A stretch of DNA of 64,000 bases from Pseudomonas baetica (GCF_019733355.1 NZ_JAIHLQ010000025.1:41559-105558); one strand, 5' to 3'. Positions 26,068-34,053 are shown, counted from the first letter of the stretch. Program-made: numbers and translations. Notes: generated by a model from the sequence alone, not told the origin.

Positions 26068-26286
26068 ATGGAGCGCCAATCAAAACTGGACATCGAGCGC
26101 GCCGCCTATGACAACTTCCTCCGTCTTTGGGATCTCGGCGAGTGCGAGGGCCAGCGTTTTGGCCAGGCTTTCTATAACCACTTCCGCTTGCATCGAATTA
26201 CCGATCAGACGCTTTTGCACCGGCTTTACAATACTGACGGCAAACAGGCGCTAAAGGTAATTGGCAGCGTATTTCAGATCCCGTAA
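26068..26286 (+). CDS. small hypothetical protein behind the TonB receptor
   Basis: 72 residues, aromatic-rich and charged (ERAAYDNFLRLWDLGECEGQRFGQAFYNHFRLHRITDQTLLHRLYNTDGKQALKVI). ATG 26068 has GAGG five bases before it; 26053 is an alternative. It starts 32 bases after the receptor gene and may be co-transcribed. The composition resembles small cytosolic Pseudomonas proteins of unknown role. Confidence 0.6.
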   Translation: MERQSKLDIERAAYDNFLRLWDLGECEGQRFGQAFYNHFRLHRITDQTLLHRLYNTDGKQALKVIGSVFQIP

Positions 26287-26431
26287 GCCTTAGCGCATTC
26301 AGGCTTGGTATCCATAGAATGTAATACACACTTTGCTCGAAATAAAAACTGCCCAACCAGCCGTTGTAAAAATAAGTTTTCAAGCAAAATCAAAGTGATT
26401 AAGCAATCAGGAAAACTTAAGCGGGCCTTGA

Positions 26432-26472
26432 TAAAAAAGAGCGCGTGCGAGTCATGAGAAACCACGCGCCTC
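26432..26472 (-). terminator. terminator of the 99-aa membrane protein gene
   Basis: GCGCGTG and CACGCGC pair across a 15-base loop, with GAG/CTC extending the stem, and a run of six A on the left gives a U tract on the minus strand. It lies immediately after the stop at 26478. Confidence 0.7.
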
Positions 26473-26477
26473 CTTGT

Positions 26478-26777
26478 TTAGTGCAGATTAAGCAATGCAA
26501 ACAGTCCGACGATTACCATGAGTACCGAGAGGTACTGCATGGGCACAAAAAACAACGTGTGCTTTTTGCGAAAAACCACTTCGCCACCGGTGGCTGGATC
26601 AATATAGGTTTTGCCGGGTGCATTATTCAGCTTGTGGCCAATATAAGCATTGGCGGCGGCCGCAACCAGTAAACCGATACCGACACCAAGACCATTGGGA
26701 AGCCCGGCGAAAGATATCAAGCCCACCAAAGGAAAAAGAATAGAAAGGATGCCCCAGCCTTGCCAGATAAGAAACAT
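26478..26777 (-). CDS. small membrane protein
   Basis: 99 residues with three likely membrane helices: WGILSILFPLVGLISFAG, VGIGLLVAAAANAYIG and FFVPMQYLSVLMVIVGLFALLN. Between the second and third is a polar loop GKTYIDPATGGEVVFRKKH, with the DPATGGEV pattern common to short inner-membrane proteins of unknown role. AGGGAC before the ATG supports the start. Monocistronic with its own terminator. Confidence 0.75.
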   Translation of the reverse strand: MFLIWQGWGILSILFPLVGLISFAGLPNGLGVGIGLLVAAAANAYIGHKLNNAPGKTYIDPATGGEVVFRKKHTLFFVPMQYLSVLMVIVGLFALLNLH

Positions 26778-26955
26778 AACGTGTCCCTGTTAATTTTTAA
26801 GGCGCGCAATCTAACAACAATCAGCCGCCTCAGCAACATCTAGCAATATATTATGCAGATCACAGCGATCATTGCTTTCCGAGAACCGCCAAAGACACTA
26901 AAGCGTCCCGTCTTTACGCACTGTTCCTCGCTCTTCGGCTTTGGCAGAGCGTAAT

Positions 26956-27399
26956 TTACTCCCTGGGTATCGTGATATTCGACTCGATCTTCTTCCCCAT
27001 ACTGATGCGCGGTTCGGTCGAGTAGCCCAGAGACTCGTAGAAGCTTTTGACGCGTTCATTTGTGCTGACGATCTGTAGATTGATTTTCATACAGCCACGC
27101 AGGATCAAGGCGTTCTCAGCATGATGTACAAGTTTTGCGCCCAAGCCTTTTCTACGATGGACCGGATGCACCGCAACCGCATACAACCACCCACGATGGC
27201 CGTCGTACCCCGCAAGAACGGTACCGACAACCTCATCCCCTGCCAACGCCACAAAAAAGAGCCCATCCGTAACGGCCAGTTTTTTGTCTATGGCAAGGCT
27301 GGGGGTGTTATGCGCGGTTTCGTAGCCGAAAACGGCTTCCCATAGCGCCATGACGCAGAGGCGATGGTGTTCGTTTGAGTAGTTGGCAATAACATCCAT
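26956..27399 (-). CDS. GNAT acetyltransferase, YpeA-like
   Basis: 147 residues with the GNAT core LFFVALAGDEVVGTVLAGYDGHRGWLYAVAVHPVHRRKGLGAKLVHHAE; the VHPVHRRKGLGAKL segment holds the acetyl-CoA pyrophosphate loop (R/Q-x-x-G-x-G/A). The GYDGHRG motif is characteristic of the YpeA group. The C-terminal FYESLGY completes the fold. AGGGG seven bases before the ATG. Acceptor substrate unknown. The next 400 bases upstream are non-coding and start the repeat-rich patch. Confidence 0.88.
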   Translation of the reverse strand: MDVIANYSNEHHRLCVMALWEAVFGYETAHNTPSLAIDKKLAVTDGLFFVALAGDEVVGTVLAGYDGHRGWLYAVAVHPVHRRKGLGAKLVHHAENALILRGCMKINLQIVSTNERVKSFYESLGYSTEPRISMGKKIESNITIPRE

Positions 27400-27801
27400 G
27401 GCGCAGCCCCTGAGTCGAATGGGACGACGCTATCTCTCTGTGAAGCTCTTGTCCATTGGACTCGTTGGGTCGAAAGCGGCTCAATGCCGACAGAGTGCTC
27501 TGTGTCATTGCATGGATTTGACCACACTTTTGCACTCGACTTGATCTGTTGCTTGCGTCGTATTTGACCTGCACGATTCGTGGCCTTGACCGGCAGAGGT
27601 CGGCCAAAAGCAGACCATGGACACGCTGCTAATGCGCCAGTAATGTGTGCCCAAATCATGTCGCGTTACCTCACATCTGTTGCGTTTCTGGCGCGACACT
27701 CAAGCCGAACAAGGGTTACACATGGACAAGGAACGTTATCAGACGCAAACAGCGGAAAATATTATGCCACTTGTGTCGTCTACTTATAGTCAGGCATAGC
27801 C
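27400..27801. other. non-coding stretch with a partial dispersed repeat
   Basis: No supported gene. Around 27590-27625 the sequence (CCGGCAGAGGTCGGCCAAAAGCAGACC) is a short relative of the repeat family found complete at 28478-28540 and 29572-29780. The promoter of the following orphan gene should lie near its right end (a TATAGT box at 27785-27790). Confidence 0.5.
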
Positions 27802-28230
27802 ATGAATACCTTCGAAACGAATGAAAAGTTAATTGCCGAAGGCTGCAGCACTCAAAACTTCGCAATCAACAGCATTGGAAGTGACGTGTATTGCCTATGC
27901 AATACAAATGGTTTTTGGTCAGTTTTTTATACGGAGCGCGGGATAGATCACCCTCCAATATTCAGCTCGATATCCGAAGAAGAAGCTTGTAAATTTTTCT
28001 ATGACCACGTTATGAAAATGGAGCATTGGCACCTCGTAGGCTTTTACAAGGACAACAACTTGGTAGAAGCCATGGAATCTAAGCTTTCTAACCTTGGAAT
28101 CCGATTTGTGCGCAATGACATACCTGCATACCAAGCACAAAACGACCCAAGATTTCGGATATTTATAGTGGGTAAAGATATTTTCAGATTCAAGGATGTA
28201 TTCGGTGAGCCGTATATCAGCTATGCCTAA
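27802..28230 (+). CDS. orphan protein, possible immunity-type
   Basis: 142 residues, A+T-rich codons unlike the neighbourhood. The pattern GFWSVFYTERGIDHPPIFSSISEEEACKFFYDHVMKMEHWHLVGFYKDN with a helical middle and a C-terminal beta part (RFRIFIVGKDIFRFKDVF) is reminiscent of small cytosolic immunity proteins found near Rhs or contact-dependent toxins, but I cannot assign a family. No toxin gene adjoins. The stop codon sits inside GCCTAAC, which begins an attC-like palindromic region, so this may be a captured gene cassette. Confidence 0.6.
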   Translation: MNTFETNEKLIAEGCSTQNFAINSIGSDVYCLCNTNGFWSVFYTERGIDHPPIFSSISEEEACKFFYDHVMKMEHWHLVGFYKDNNLVEAMESKLSNLGIRFVRNDIPAYQAQNDPRFRIFIVGKDIFRFKDVFGEPYISYA

Positions 28231-28301
28231 CAAGGCGCTGAAATCGCTCATTTCATTCGCTGGGACGGCGCGCCGCCCCCCCCTTAGTTTACTCGTTGGT
28301 C
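28225..28301 (+). other. attC-like recombination site (tentative)
   Basis: Directly at the stop codon stands GCCTAAC, which fits the inverse core RYYYAAC of integron attC sites. 64 bases on, GTTGGTC is one mismatch from the core GTTRRRY. Between them lie an imperfect palindrome (GGGACGGCGCGCCGCCCC) and TTAGTTTACTC in the place of an L' box. Size 77 bases is within the attC range. No integrase gene is seen in the window, and the core mismatch weakens the call. Confidence 0.35.
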
Positions 28302-28318
28302 AGCGTCCGCTATGGGTC

Positions 28319-28477
28319 CAGGCTGTGTGAAAACGTTTTAGAGCTAGTTTGAACGTCAGAACCGCAACGAAAATCGCGTTCCTACACAAATTTCAGGTCT
28401 GCTGACCAACCAAACGTTGGCAGATTTTACGTAGCAACGCAGACTTCACAACGGTGCATGCGTTTTCACACAGCCTG
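28319..28477. mobile_element. 159-bp MITE with 17-bp terminal inverted repeats
   Basis: Perfect inverted ends CAGGCTGTGTGAAAACG (28319-28335) and CGTTTTCACACAGCCTG (28461-28477) enclose 125 bases without a coding frame. The flanks carry GGTC on both sides (28315-28318 and 28478-28481), a four-base target duplication. Removing the element joins CTATG-GGTC to GATGTCTGCC, which restores the dispersed repeat seen at 29629. This is a non-autonomous insertion; the parent transposase family is not known to me. Confidence 0.8.
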
Positions 28478-28540
28478 GGTCGATGTCTGCCCTTCGCGAC
28501 GGGCAGACATCGGCCAGAAGCGGTCGTTCAGTAAAGAGGG
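28478..28540. repeat. dispersed palindromic repeat, copy A
   Basis: CGATGTCTGCCC and GGGCAGACATCG form a perfect 12-bp stem around TTCGCGAC, followed by GGCCAGAAGCGGTC. Read on the minus strand it has the family core GACCGCTTCTGGCCGATG. Its left end is interrupted by the adjacent MITE. Confidence 0.75.
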
Positions 28541-28587
28541 AGAAATTTCCAATATGTGTTTTTTTCGCAACAGATTAAAGCCCGCTC

Positions 28588-28905
28588 TTAGCGTCCGAGT
28601 GGGGGCGGCCCATAAAGTTCGGTTTCCCAGTCTTCAAGAGGTGGCGTCACTTTGAAAGATGAGTCGCAGTAGGACCTTAGGTAGTCAGTCGCTCTCTTTT
28701 GGGCGTGGGTGAAATTGAGCACATTCCCTTCACTGTCCATTTCTATCACGTTCGCAAATATTGCGAACACCATCTCAATTGCACTTGGTTCTGAGCCATA
28801 AACGTCTAAGTACTCCACGTTTTTTAGCATGTAGTGGGTTCCACTTGCCATGAAGTATGCAAATGTTCGGAGTGCCCCACTGAAATCGTTACTTAGCTTT
28901 TTCAT
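28588..28905 (-). CDS. DUF7677-like small protein
   Basis: 105 residues: MKKLSNDFSGALRTFAYFMASGTHYM, then YLDVYGSEPSAIEMVFAIFANVIEMDSEGNVLNF and a C-terminal RATDYLRSY...PPLEDWETELYG. This pattern fits the small DUF7677 group as I remember it; the function is unknown, and such proteins are often orphan genes in accessory regions near polymorphic toxins. The ribosome site is weak. Codons are A+T rich, like the neighbouring genes. Confidence 0.6.
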   Translation of the reverse strand: MKKLSNDFSGALRTFAYFMASGTHYMLKNVEYLDVYGSEPSAIEMVFAIFANVIEMDSEGNVLNFTHAQKRATDYLRSYCDSSFKVTPPLEDWETELYGPPPLGR

Positions 28906-28997
28906 ACAATTTTTCGTAGTAAATATTCTGGTTTGATTGAAGGGCGAGCTCTATCATGTCCCGAGCAAAAAGAAAGGTTTGTACCGTTAACCAGGAT

Positions 28998-29492
28998 CTA
29001 AGAATACACAACAGTACCGGGCGGCAATTTTATACCGCGCAGAGAGCGGTAACAGACCCCGTTCCCATACACAAGGCCCGCATCCAAGGCTTGAGCTTTA
29101 AACACTAACGCTCGCAGCTTGTGGACGAGTCGAGATAGTCGCTCCCTGAATAACAGCGGTTGAATTGGCCGCCGTGGTTGCCTGGGGTACTGAATTTCAC
29201 CTAGATATTCCCGCCAGCTTGTGGGTCGCTGATATAGCGCCATTTCGAAATTATTCAAAATTTCCACCGCGTTATTTAGATCGTCACTTCTGAGGCAAAA
29301 TTTTACGTTCATTGACGTAATGCTTACCCTTGCATCTCTTTGAGCATATTGTTCAAAAGCAGGAGCTATCAGGTAAAAATAACCAAGGGAATGAAAGCAA
29401 TCAGATCTGAAAACAATTTGGTCTTGAGACTCTAGCCGCCACAATTGCTCTGTTTTTTTCGAGGTGTATAAACCGATGATGTGATGCATGTG
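28998..29492 (-). CDS. orphan hypothetical protein
   Basis: 164 residues starting at ATG 29492, with AGGA seven to eight bases before it; the longer open frame to 29720 runs through a repeat cluster and is discounted. The N-terminal half resembles a folded domain (IIGLYTSKKTEQLWRLESQDQIVFRSDCFHSLGYFYLIAPAFEQYAQ), while the C-terminal half is basic (LLFRERLSRLVHKLRALVFKAQ). No family recognised. Low G+C and repeat flanks suggest horizontal origin. Confidence 0.55.
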   Translation of the reverse strand, partial: HMHHIIGLYTSKKTEQLWRLESQDQIVFRSDCFHSLGYFYLIAPAFEQYAQRDARVSITSMNVKFCLRSDDLNNAVEILNNFEMALYQRPTSWREYLGEIQYPRQPRRPIQPLLFRERLSRLVHKLRALVFKAQALDAGLVYGNGVCYRSLRGIKLPPGTVVYS

Positions 29493-29571
29493 ACTATCCT
29501 GATTACTGACATTCTTATTGGTGACGGCAAGCTCAGTACTTTGCGAGGACTCAGCATAGCGGCCCATGCCA

Positions 29572-29785
29572 TCCATTTGCCACGGTTTTGTCTGCTTCTG
29601 GCCGTTTACTGCCGGTGCTGACCGGCAGCTATGGGTCGATAGCTGCCTCCCGTGGATGACCGCTTTTGGCCGAAAGCCGACGGTCGCGAACGGCAGCAAT
29701 TGGCCGACAGCTGCCCTCAACCAAAGGCTGCTTTGGATCGCTTTCTGCCTCTCGCGACGGGCAGTAAGAGTCAGCTCGGATGCAA
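29572..29785. repeat. dispersed palindromic repeats, cluster B
   Basis: Several partial units of the same family stand in a row: GTCTGCTTCTGGCCG, GACCGCTTTTGGCCGAAAG and TCGCGAACGGCAGCAATTGGCCGACAGCTGCC, plus CTATGGGTCGATAGCTGCC near 29629. The units share the GACCGCTTYTGGCCG core with copy A. The whole 29493-29862 gap holds no gene. Confidence 0.65.
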
Positions 29786-29862
29786 TTGACTGGTCAGTGG
29801 CAAGGCAAGCCGGTGGTCAAGTGAACTGTAATTACGCATGCTTGGCCGTTTGGACGCTGAAC

Positions 29863-30249
29863 CTATATCCAGACGTCACTCAAGGCAGTTCGCTCACCCT
29901 GTTCATGGCCCGTGTTCAAAATACCTCGTGGTTCGATCATCATCAGTTTCGCTTCACTTTGCGCCGCCGTCCTGTGCACTACCCCGCGCGGCACCACATA
30001 TAACTCCCCAGGATTCACATGGACGCATCCCTCTGGCAGGTCGATGCGCAAGGTGCCTTCGAGCACAATAAATGCTTCGTCGGTCTCAGGGTGTGAGTGC
30101 CAGATGAATTCGCCTTCGATTCGCACAACCTTGAACTGGTAGTCGTTCATTTCAGCGACGACCCGAGGGCTCCATTGCTGATCGATCAGCGAAACCTTTT
30201 GCGCCAGGTTTATGGGGAGCGATGTTTGTGGGTGATGGGACTCAGGCAT
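29863..30249 (-). CDS. cupin-domain protein
   Basis: 128 residues with the two cupin motifs: EFIWHSHPETDEAFIVLEGTLRID (metal-binding H-x-H and E) and GELYVVPRGVVHRT (second histidine). This is a small single-domain cupin of the type that accompanies AraC regulators or modifies small metabolites. GAGGATC lies before the ATG. Upstream on the same strand is an AraC regulator 72 bases away, suggesting a joint unit. Reaction unknown. Confidence 0.85.
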   Translation of the reverse strand: MPESHHPQTSLPINLAQKVSLIDQQWSPRVVAEMNDYQFKVVRIEGEFIWHSHPETDEAFIVLEGTLRIDLPEGCVHVNPGELYVVPRGVVHRTAAQSEAKLMMIEPRGILNTGHEQGERTALSDVWI

Positions 30250-30321
30250 GACAGATCCTCTGTAGTTGAGGTCGTCAGCCTATCGAACAATGAATGCATC
30301 GCGCTTGTACGATCCTGCAAG

Positions 30322-31146
30322 TCAGCGTGCGGGCCGCAAGCGTTCCAGCCAACGCATGGGTGGGACGCCATAGCAGCGTGTGAAATGTCGGGTCATGTGA
30401 CTCTGATCGTGAAAGCCTGCGGCGAGGGCGGCGTCCACCAATGTGAAACGGTCGAGGACAAGACGGCGAAAGCGGTCAAGACGTCGTAGTGTGACAAAGC
30501 GGTAGGGGCTGGTGCCATAGAGCGTTCTGAAGTCGCGTGACAGGCTCCAGCGCTCTCTCCCGCTAGCCTGCTCGAGCATTTCCAACGTAATGCCCAAGTG
30601 CATATTTTCCAGGATGAATGCTCTGGCGCGTTCGGCAGAGAGATAATCCAGACGCTTACGGCCACGCGACTTACCCGCGACGGCACGCAACGCCATTGCC
30701 AGGTCATACAGGGCGTCCTGTTCCTCCAGCGTCTCCATAGGGTTATCCATCGCTTGCACAAATGCTTCGCTGGCATGGTAAAGGCGCGGATCGTTCGAAA
30801 GCCCACCGGCGATAAAGGGCAAAGGTTCGCCCCCCAAGATTGTCTGGATCAATGCTGGATCAACGTAAGCCATACGGTAATGAAAACCTGCTTGCGTGCC
30901 GGCCATGCCGTCATGAAGTTCATCGGGGTGAAGCACGAGCGTGTTGCCCTGCACCCCGTGGCGTAGCGAACCCTTGTAGTGAAAACTTTGCACGCCCGCC
31001 AGCGTGCGACCTATCGAGTAGGTGTCGTGACGGTGTGGGTCGTAGCCGTGGCTGCCGAACCAGGCTTCGATACGCTCGATGCTACCGGGTTGAGTGCTGC
31101 GAATAACCCAGTCAGAGGTGCTCGGTTGGCCTTTTTTCCGGTCCAT
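30322..31146 (-). CDS. AraC family transcriptional regulator
   Basis: 274 residues with an N-terminal cupin-like sensing domain (HGYDPHRHDTYSIGRTLAGVQSFHYKG, NTLVLHPDELHDG) and a C-terminal double helix-turn-helix (ARAFILENMHLGITLEMLEQASGRERWSLSRDFRTLYGTSPYRFVTLRRLDRFRRL, LVDAALAAGFHDQSHMTRHFTRCYGVPP). It binds DNA and probably a small aromatic or amine effector. It lies just upstream of the cupin gene in the same direction, which may be its target. Confidence 0.9.
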   Translation of the reverse strand: MDRKKGQPSTSDWVIRSTQPGSIERIEAWFGSHGYDPHRHDTYSIGRTLAGVQSFHYKGSLRHGVQGNTLVLHPDELHDGMAGTQAGFHYRMAYVDPALIQTILGGEPLPFIAGGLSNDPRLYHASEAFVQAMDNPMETLEEQDALYDLAMALRAVAGKSRGRKRLDYLSAERARAFILENMHLGITLEMLEQASGRERWSLSRDFRTLYGTSPYRFVTLRRLDRFRRLVLDRFTLVDAALAAGFHDQSHMTRHFTRCYGVPPMRWLERLRPAR

Positions 31147-31263
31147 GCCAGTATTTTCCAGTTTCTGCGCAGTCGTCGCGGTTTTCCTTTTCGGGAATAT
31201 ACAAGTACTCGCAGTCGGATATCTCCTTTTGACCCAGGCTGTGAAAAAAATCGACGCTCGCCG

Positions 31264-31490
31264 TTAGCTCAAGCCACTGTTGAATTGATCACTGACCAGT
31301 TCAGCCAGCATCCGCACAGGTTCGGTAAAGCTTCGGCGAGAATGATGTATCAGCCCGATATCACGGTGAAACGTGCGCACGCCGAGATCGAGTGCCCGGA
31401 CACCGGCTGGCCAAGGACTGGCTGCACAGCACGCTTGGCGGTTGTCCCACCGTCGTTGAGCCCAGGCTTTCGTAAAGCCTGAGCAGCATG
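31264..31490 (-). pseudogene. remnant of a LysR regulator (C-terminal end)
   Basis: The minus-strand translation ends in WPAGVRALDLGVRTFHRDIGLIHHSRRSFTEPVRMLAELVSDQF, which matches the closing strands and last helix of LysR effector domains. The DNA-binding domain and most of the effector domain are missing, and the upstream residues of the frame are not protein-like. The element is therefore debris. The rest of the 31147-31575 gap holds a REP and a MITE-end-like motif. Confidence 0.5.
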
Positions 31491-31538
31491 TTCGCGAAGG
31501 GGTCGTATCAGCCACTATCACCTCAGTTGACACACCGC

Positions 31539-31567
31539 TTTCGCGAGCAAGCCCGCTCCAACAGGTG
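31539..31567. repeat. REP sequence
   Basis: The minus strand reads CCTGTTGGAGCGGGCTTGCTCGCGAAAG, the typical GGGAGCGGGCTTGCTCGCGA-type REP core of fluorescent pseudomonads, with the short palindrome GCGGGCTTGCTCGC. Confidence 0.75.
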
Positions 31568-31575
31568 AGCCGTGG

Positions 31576-31815
31576 TTAATTGTCGATTGGCGTGATGATC
31601 TCAATCCGCGTAATCCCCACCCGTTCAGCCTGCGCAATTATCTCTTGGGGTGTCGAGTCCGCCGTGGGCATGACCAGGCCATTTTCCGCATCGCCCAGAT
31701 GCAGTTCCAGCAGATGCATCGCAGCCTCGTGTTCGGCCAGTTGTGGCGGTTTGAGTTGGAACAGATGAGTACGAGGCTCGTCGTTGAAACGGTATTGCAA
31801 AAGGTAGTTGTGCAT
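31576..31815 (-). CDS. small hypothetical protein
   Basis: 79 residues: MHNYLLQYRFNDEPRTHLFQLKPPQLAEHEAAMHLLELHLGDAENGLVMP followed by a TPQEIIAQAERVGITRIEIITP end. The alternating pattern suits a small alpha/beta fold such as a ferredoxin-like cytosolic protein. GGGTGACACC lies just before the ATG. Conserved-looking but of unknown function. Confidence 0.65.
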   Translation of the reverse strand: MHNYLLQYRFNDEPRTHLFQLKPPQLAEHEAAMHLLELHLGDAENGLVMPTADSTPQEIIAQAERVGITRIEIITPIDN

Positions 31816-32008
31816 GGTGTCACCCGCGTTTGAAGGAAGAAGCCACTGATTATCCTGACGCACCGGTCAGTTATTAGTTCAACGGCATGGCGACTGCGAC
31901 TTACTGGCGGTAAACAGATAAATCTTGGCGCTCAATCCAAACTTTTCGCCGCGCCGGGCGTCCTTTCCTTACACTCCCCCAAAAGCTGAGCACAGCTAAG
32001 GACTGGCG

Positions 32009-32452
32009 ATGACCTTCTTCATTTTTCTTCTGGCCTGCGCGGCTGCCGCGAGCACAGGCGTCATTTTCAAACCGGGCCCCTGGTATGCATCGCTGACCAA
32101 ACCTGGCTTCACACCGCCCAACTGGGCGTTTCCGGTGGCCTGGACGGTGATCTATCTGTTGCTGGCCTGGGCCGGATACCGACTGAGCCTGATCCCCGGC
32201 AGCCAAACGGTGATGGCGTTATGGGCGGCGCAGATCGCGCTCAATACCCTGTGGACGCCGGTCTTCTTTGGCGCCCACAACGTTTTCGCCGCCATGGTGA
32301 TCCTGACGCTGCTCTGGCTGGTCGTCGCGGCCATGGTGGTGATGGCGTTGCAGCTTGATCTGGTCACCGGCCTGATCCTGTTTCCCTATCTGGCTTGGTT
32401 GTGTGTCGCCGCTGCGTTGAATTTTTCCATCTTGATCAAGAATCGCGGATGA
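32009..32452 (+). CDS. TspO/MBR family tryptophan-rich sensory protein
   Basis: 147 residues forming five membrane helices. Family motifs are present: WYASLTKPGFTPPNWAFPVAWTVIYLL and LWTPVFFGAHN, and the closing AALNFSILIKN. Bacterial TspO binds porphyrins and cholesterol-like lipids and is linked to tetrapyrrole and stress control. The esterase gene follows with an overlapping ATGA, so the two are co-translated. Confidence 0.92.
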   Translation: MTFFIFLLACAAAASTGVIFKPGPWYASLTKPGFTPPNWAFPVAWTVIYLLLAWAGYRLSLIPGSQTVMALWAAQIALNTLWTPVFFGAHNVFAAMVILTLLWLVVAAMVVMALQLDLVTGLILFPYLAWLCVAAALNFSILIKNRG

Positions 32453-33441
32453 CTAACCCACGCAGCAAGACGCCTTGGCCACAGAGCGAGCGGGAATTGG
32501 CGCAAGTGCGTGACTTCAACAAGAAGCTCGCCTGGTTACCGCGCTTTAAGATTCGCAATCGCGTCCTGCCACGGATGATTCAAGCACTGCTGCGCGCCAG
32601 TCAGATCGGTGGCGCGAGCCAGGTGCTCAAGCACGGCCTCAAGGCTGAAAGAAAAGTGATCGAGACGGACGGCGTGCCGGTGGCCGTGCGGATCATCAGG
32701 CCACGCGGCCGAGCCAAAGGCGTCGTACTGGATTTTCATGGCGGCGGCTGGGTGATCGGCAACGCGCAGATGAATGACAATTTCAACATCGCCATCGTCA
32801 AGGCGTGCGACGTGACAGTGGTCTCGGTGGACTATCGGCTGGCGGTCTCGACGCCGATTGAGGGCATCATGGAAGACTGCGTTGCCGCGACTCGCTGGTT
32901 ATTGGGTGAACGCGAGTTTGCCGGCCTGCCGGTGATTGTCGTTGGCGAATCGGCCGGGGCTCATCTGGCGGTGGCAACCTTGTTGGCGCTGAAACAGTCG
33001 CCGGGTTTACTGCCAAAGATCAGCGGCGTGCTGTTGTATTACGGCGTCTACGATCTGACCGGCACCCCGAGCGTGCGCGCAGCACCACCGGACACGCTGG
33101 TGCTGGACGGCCCCGGCATGGTGGCGGCGCTGCGCATGCTCACGCCGGATCTGAATGATGAGCAACGCCGGCAACCGCCGTTGTCACCGTTGTATGGCGA
33201 CTTCAGCGGCTTCCCGCCGGCGCTGATGTTTGCCGGCGAACTGGACCCGCTGCGCGACGATACCCTCGAAATCGCCGAGCGCTGGAGGACGTCAGCACCT
33301 GTCGAGGTGTACCAACTGCCCTCTTCACCCCATGGTTTTATTCACTTTCCGACCGCGATTGCCAACAGCGTGCTGGCGTACAGCCGTGGGTGGATCACGG
33401 GACAAGTTAATGCGTGCACTGTGCTTACCTCGCCTTCTTGA
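32449..33441 (+). CDS. HSL-family alpha/beta hydrolase (esterase)
   Basis: 330 residues. The hormone-sensitive-lipase pattern is complete: oxyanion HGGG at residues 97-100, nucleophile GESAG with Ser168, the acid in GELDPLRDD (Asp266) and the histidine in SPHGF (His295). It should hydrolyse short acyl esters in the cytoplasm. The ATG overlaps the stop of tspO. The substrate is not predictable; the last 30 residues extend beyond the family core. Confidence 0.9.
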   Translation: MTNPRSKTPWPQSERELAQVRDFNKKLAWLPRFKIRNRVLPRMIQALLRASQIGGASQVLKHGLKAERKVIETDGVPVAVRIIRPRGRAKGVVLDFHGGGWVIGNAQMNDNFNIAIVKACDVTVVSVDYRLAVSTPIEGIMEDCVAATRWLLGEREFAGLPVIVVGESAGAHLAVATLLALKQSPGLLPKISGVLLYYGVYDLTGTPSVRAAPPDTLVLDGPGMVAALRMLTPDLNDEQRRQPPLSPLYGDFSGFPPALMFAGELDPLRDDTLEIAERWRTSAPVEVYQLPSSPHGFIHFPTAIANSVLAYSRGWITGQVNACTVLTSPS

Positions 33442-33546
33442 TTGCCGAATACCGTCTGCGTTATTCGCGCCGTTCAACCTTGGAATCGGCCAACGCGCCC
33501 TCATAACAGTCGCTATACCCAACATCCCCAAAGGGAAGGACAGACC

Positions 33547-34053
33547 ATGACCAGTCAAACCGAAACCGCCATCCTCGCCGGCGGCTGCTTCTGGGGCATG
33601 CAAGATTTGCTGCGGCGCTATCCGGGTGTGTTGCAAACGCGGGTTGGCTACACCGGCGGCGATGTGCCGAACGCCACTTATCGCAATCATGGCAATCACG
33701 CCGAAGCCATCGAAATCGTTTTCGATCCCGCGATGATCAGCTACCGGCAGATCCTTGAGTTTTTCTTTCAGATACACGACCCCAGCACGCCCAACCGTCA
33801 AGGCAACGATCGCGGCCCCAGCTATCGTTCAGCGATCTATTACCTCAGCGAAGAGCAACGCGACATCGCCGAGGACACCGCTGCCGACGTCGACGCCTCA
33901 CAGCTATGGCCTGGCCGAGTGGTGACCGAAATCGAACCGGCGGGACCGTTCTGGGAAGCGGAACCGGAGCACCAGGATTATCTGGAGCGCATCCCGAATG
34001 GCTACACCTGCCACTTCATTCGTCCGAACTGGAAACTGCCCAAGCGCGCCTGA
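33547..34053 (+). CDS. msrA: peptide-methionine (S)-S-oxide reductase
   Basis: 168 residues with AGGCFWGMQDLLRRYPGV (catalytic Cys14), GYTGGDVPNATY, HAEAIEIVFDP, and PSYRSAIYY. It reduces S-methionine sulfoxide in proteins and free Met after oxidative damage. It lacks an obvious pair of resolving cysteines at the end, suggesting a one-Cys or atypical recycling mode; a Cys in GYTCHFIRPNW could take that part. AAGGGAAGGAC precedes the ATG at 33547. A terminator follows. Confidence 0.93.
   Translation: MTSQTETAILAGGCFWGMQDLLRRYPGVLQTRVGYTGGDVPNATYRNHGNHAEAIEIVFDPAMISYRQILEFFFQIHDPSTPNRQGNDRGPSYRSAIYYLSEEQRDIAEDTAADVDASQLWPGRVVTEIEPAGPFWEAEPEHQDYLERIPNGYTCHFIRPNWKLPKRA

Noticed and set aside
27288..27659. 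Minus-strand frames upstream of the GNAT gene
   Set aside because: They overlap the GNAT gene or run through repeat-derived sequence and have no ribosome site.
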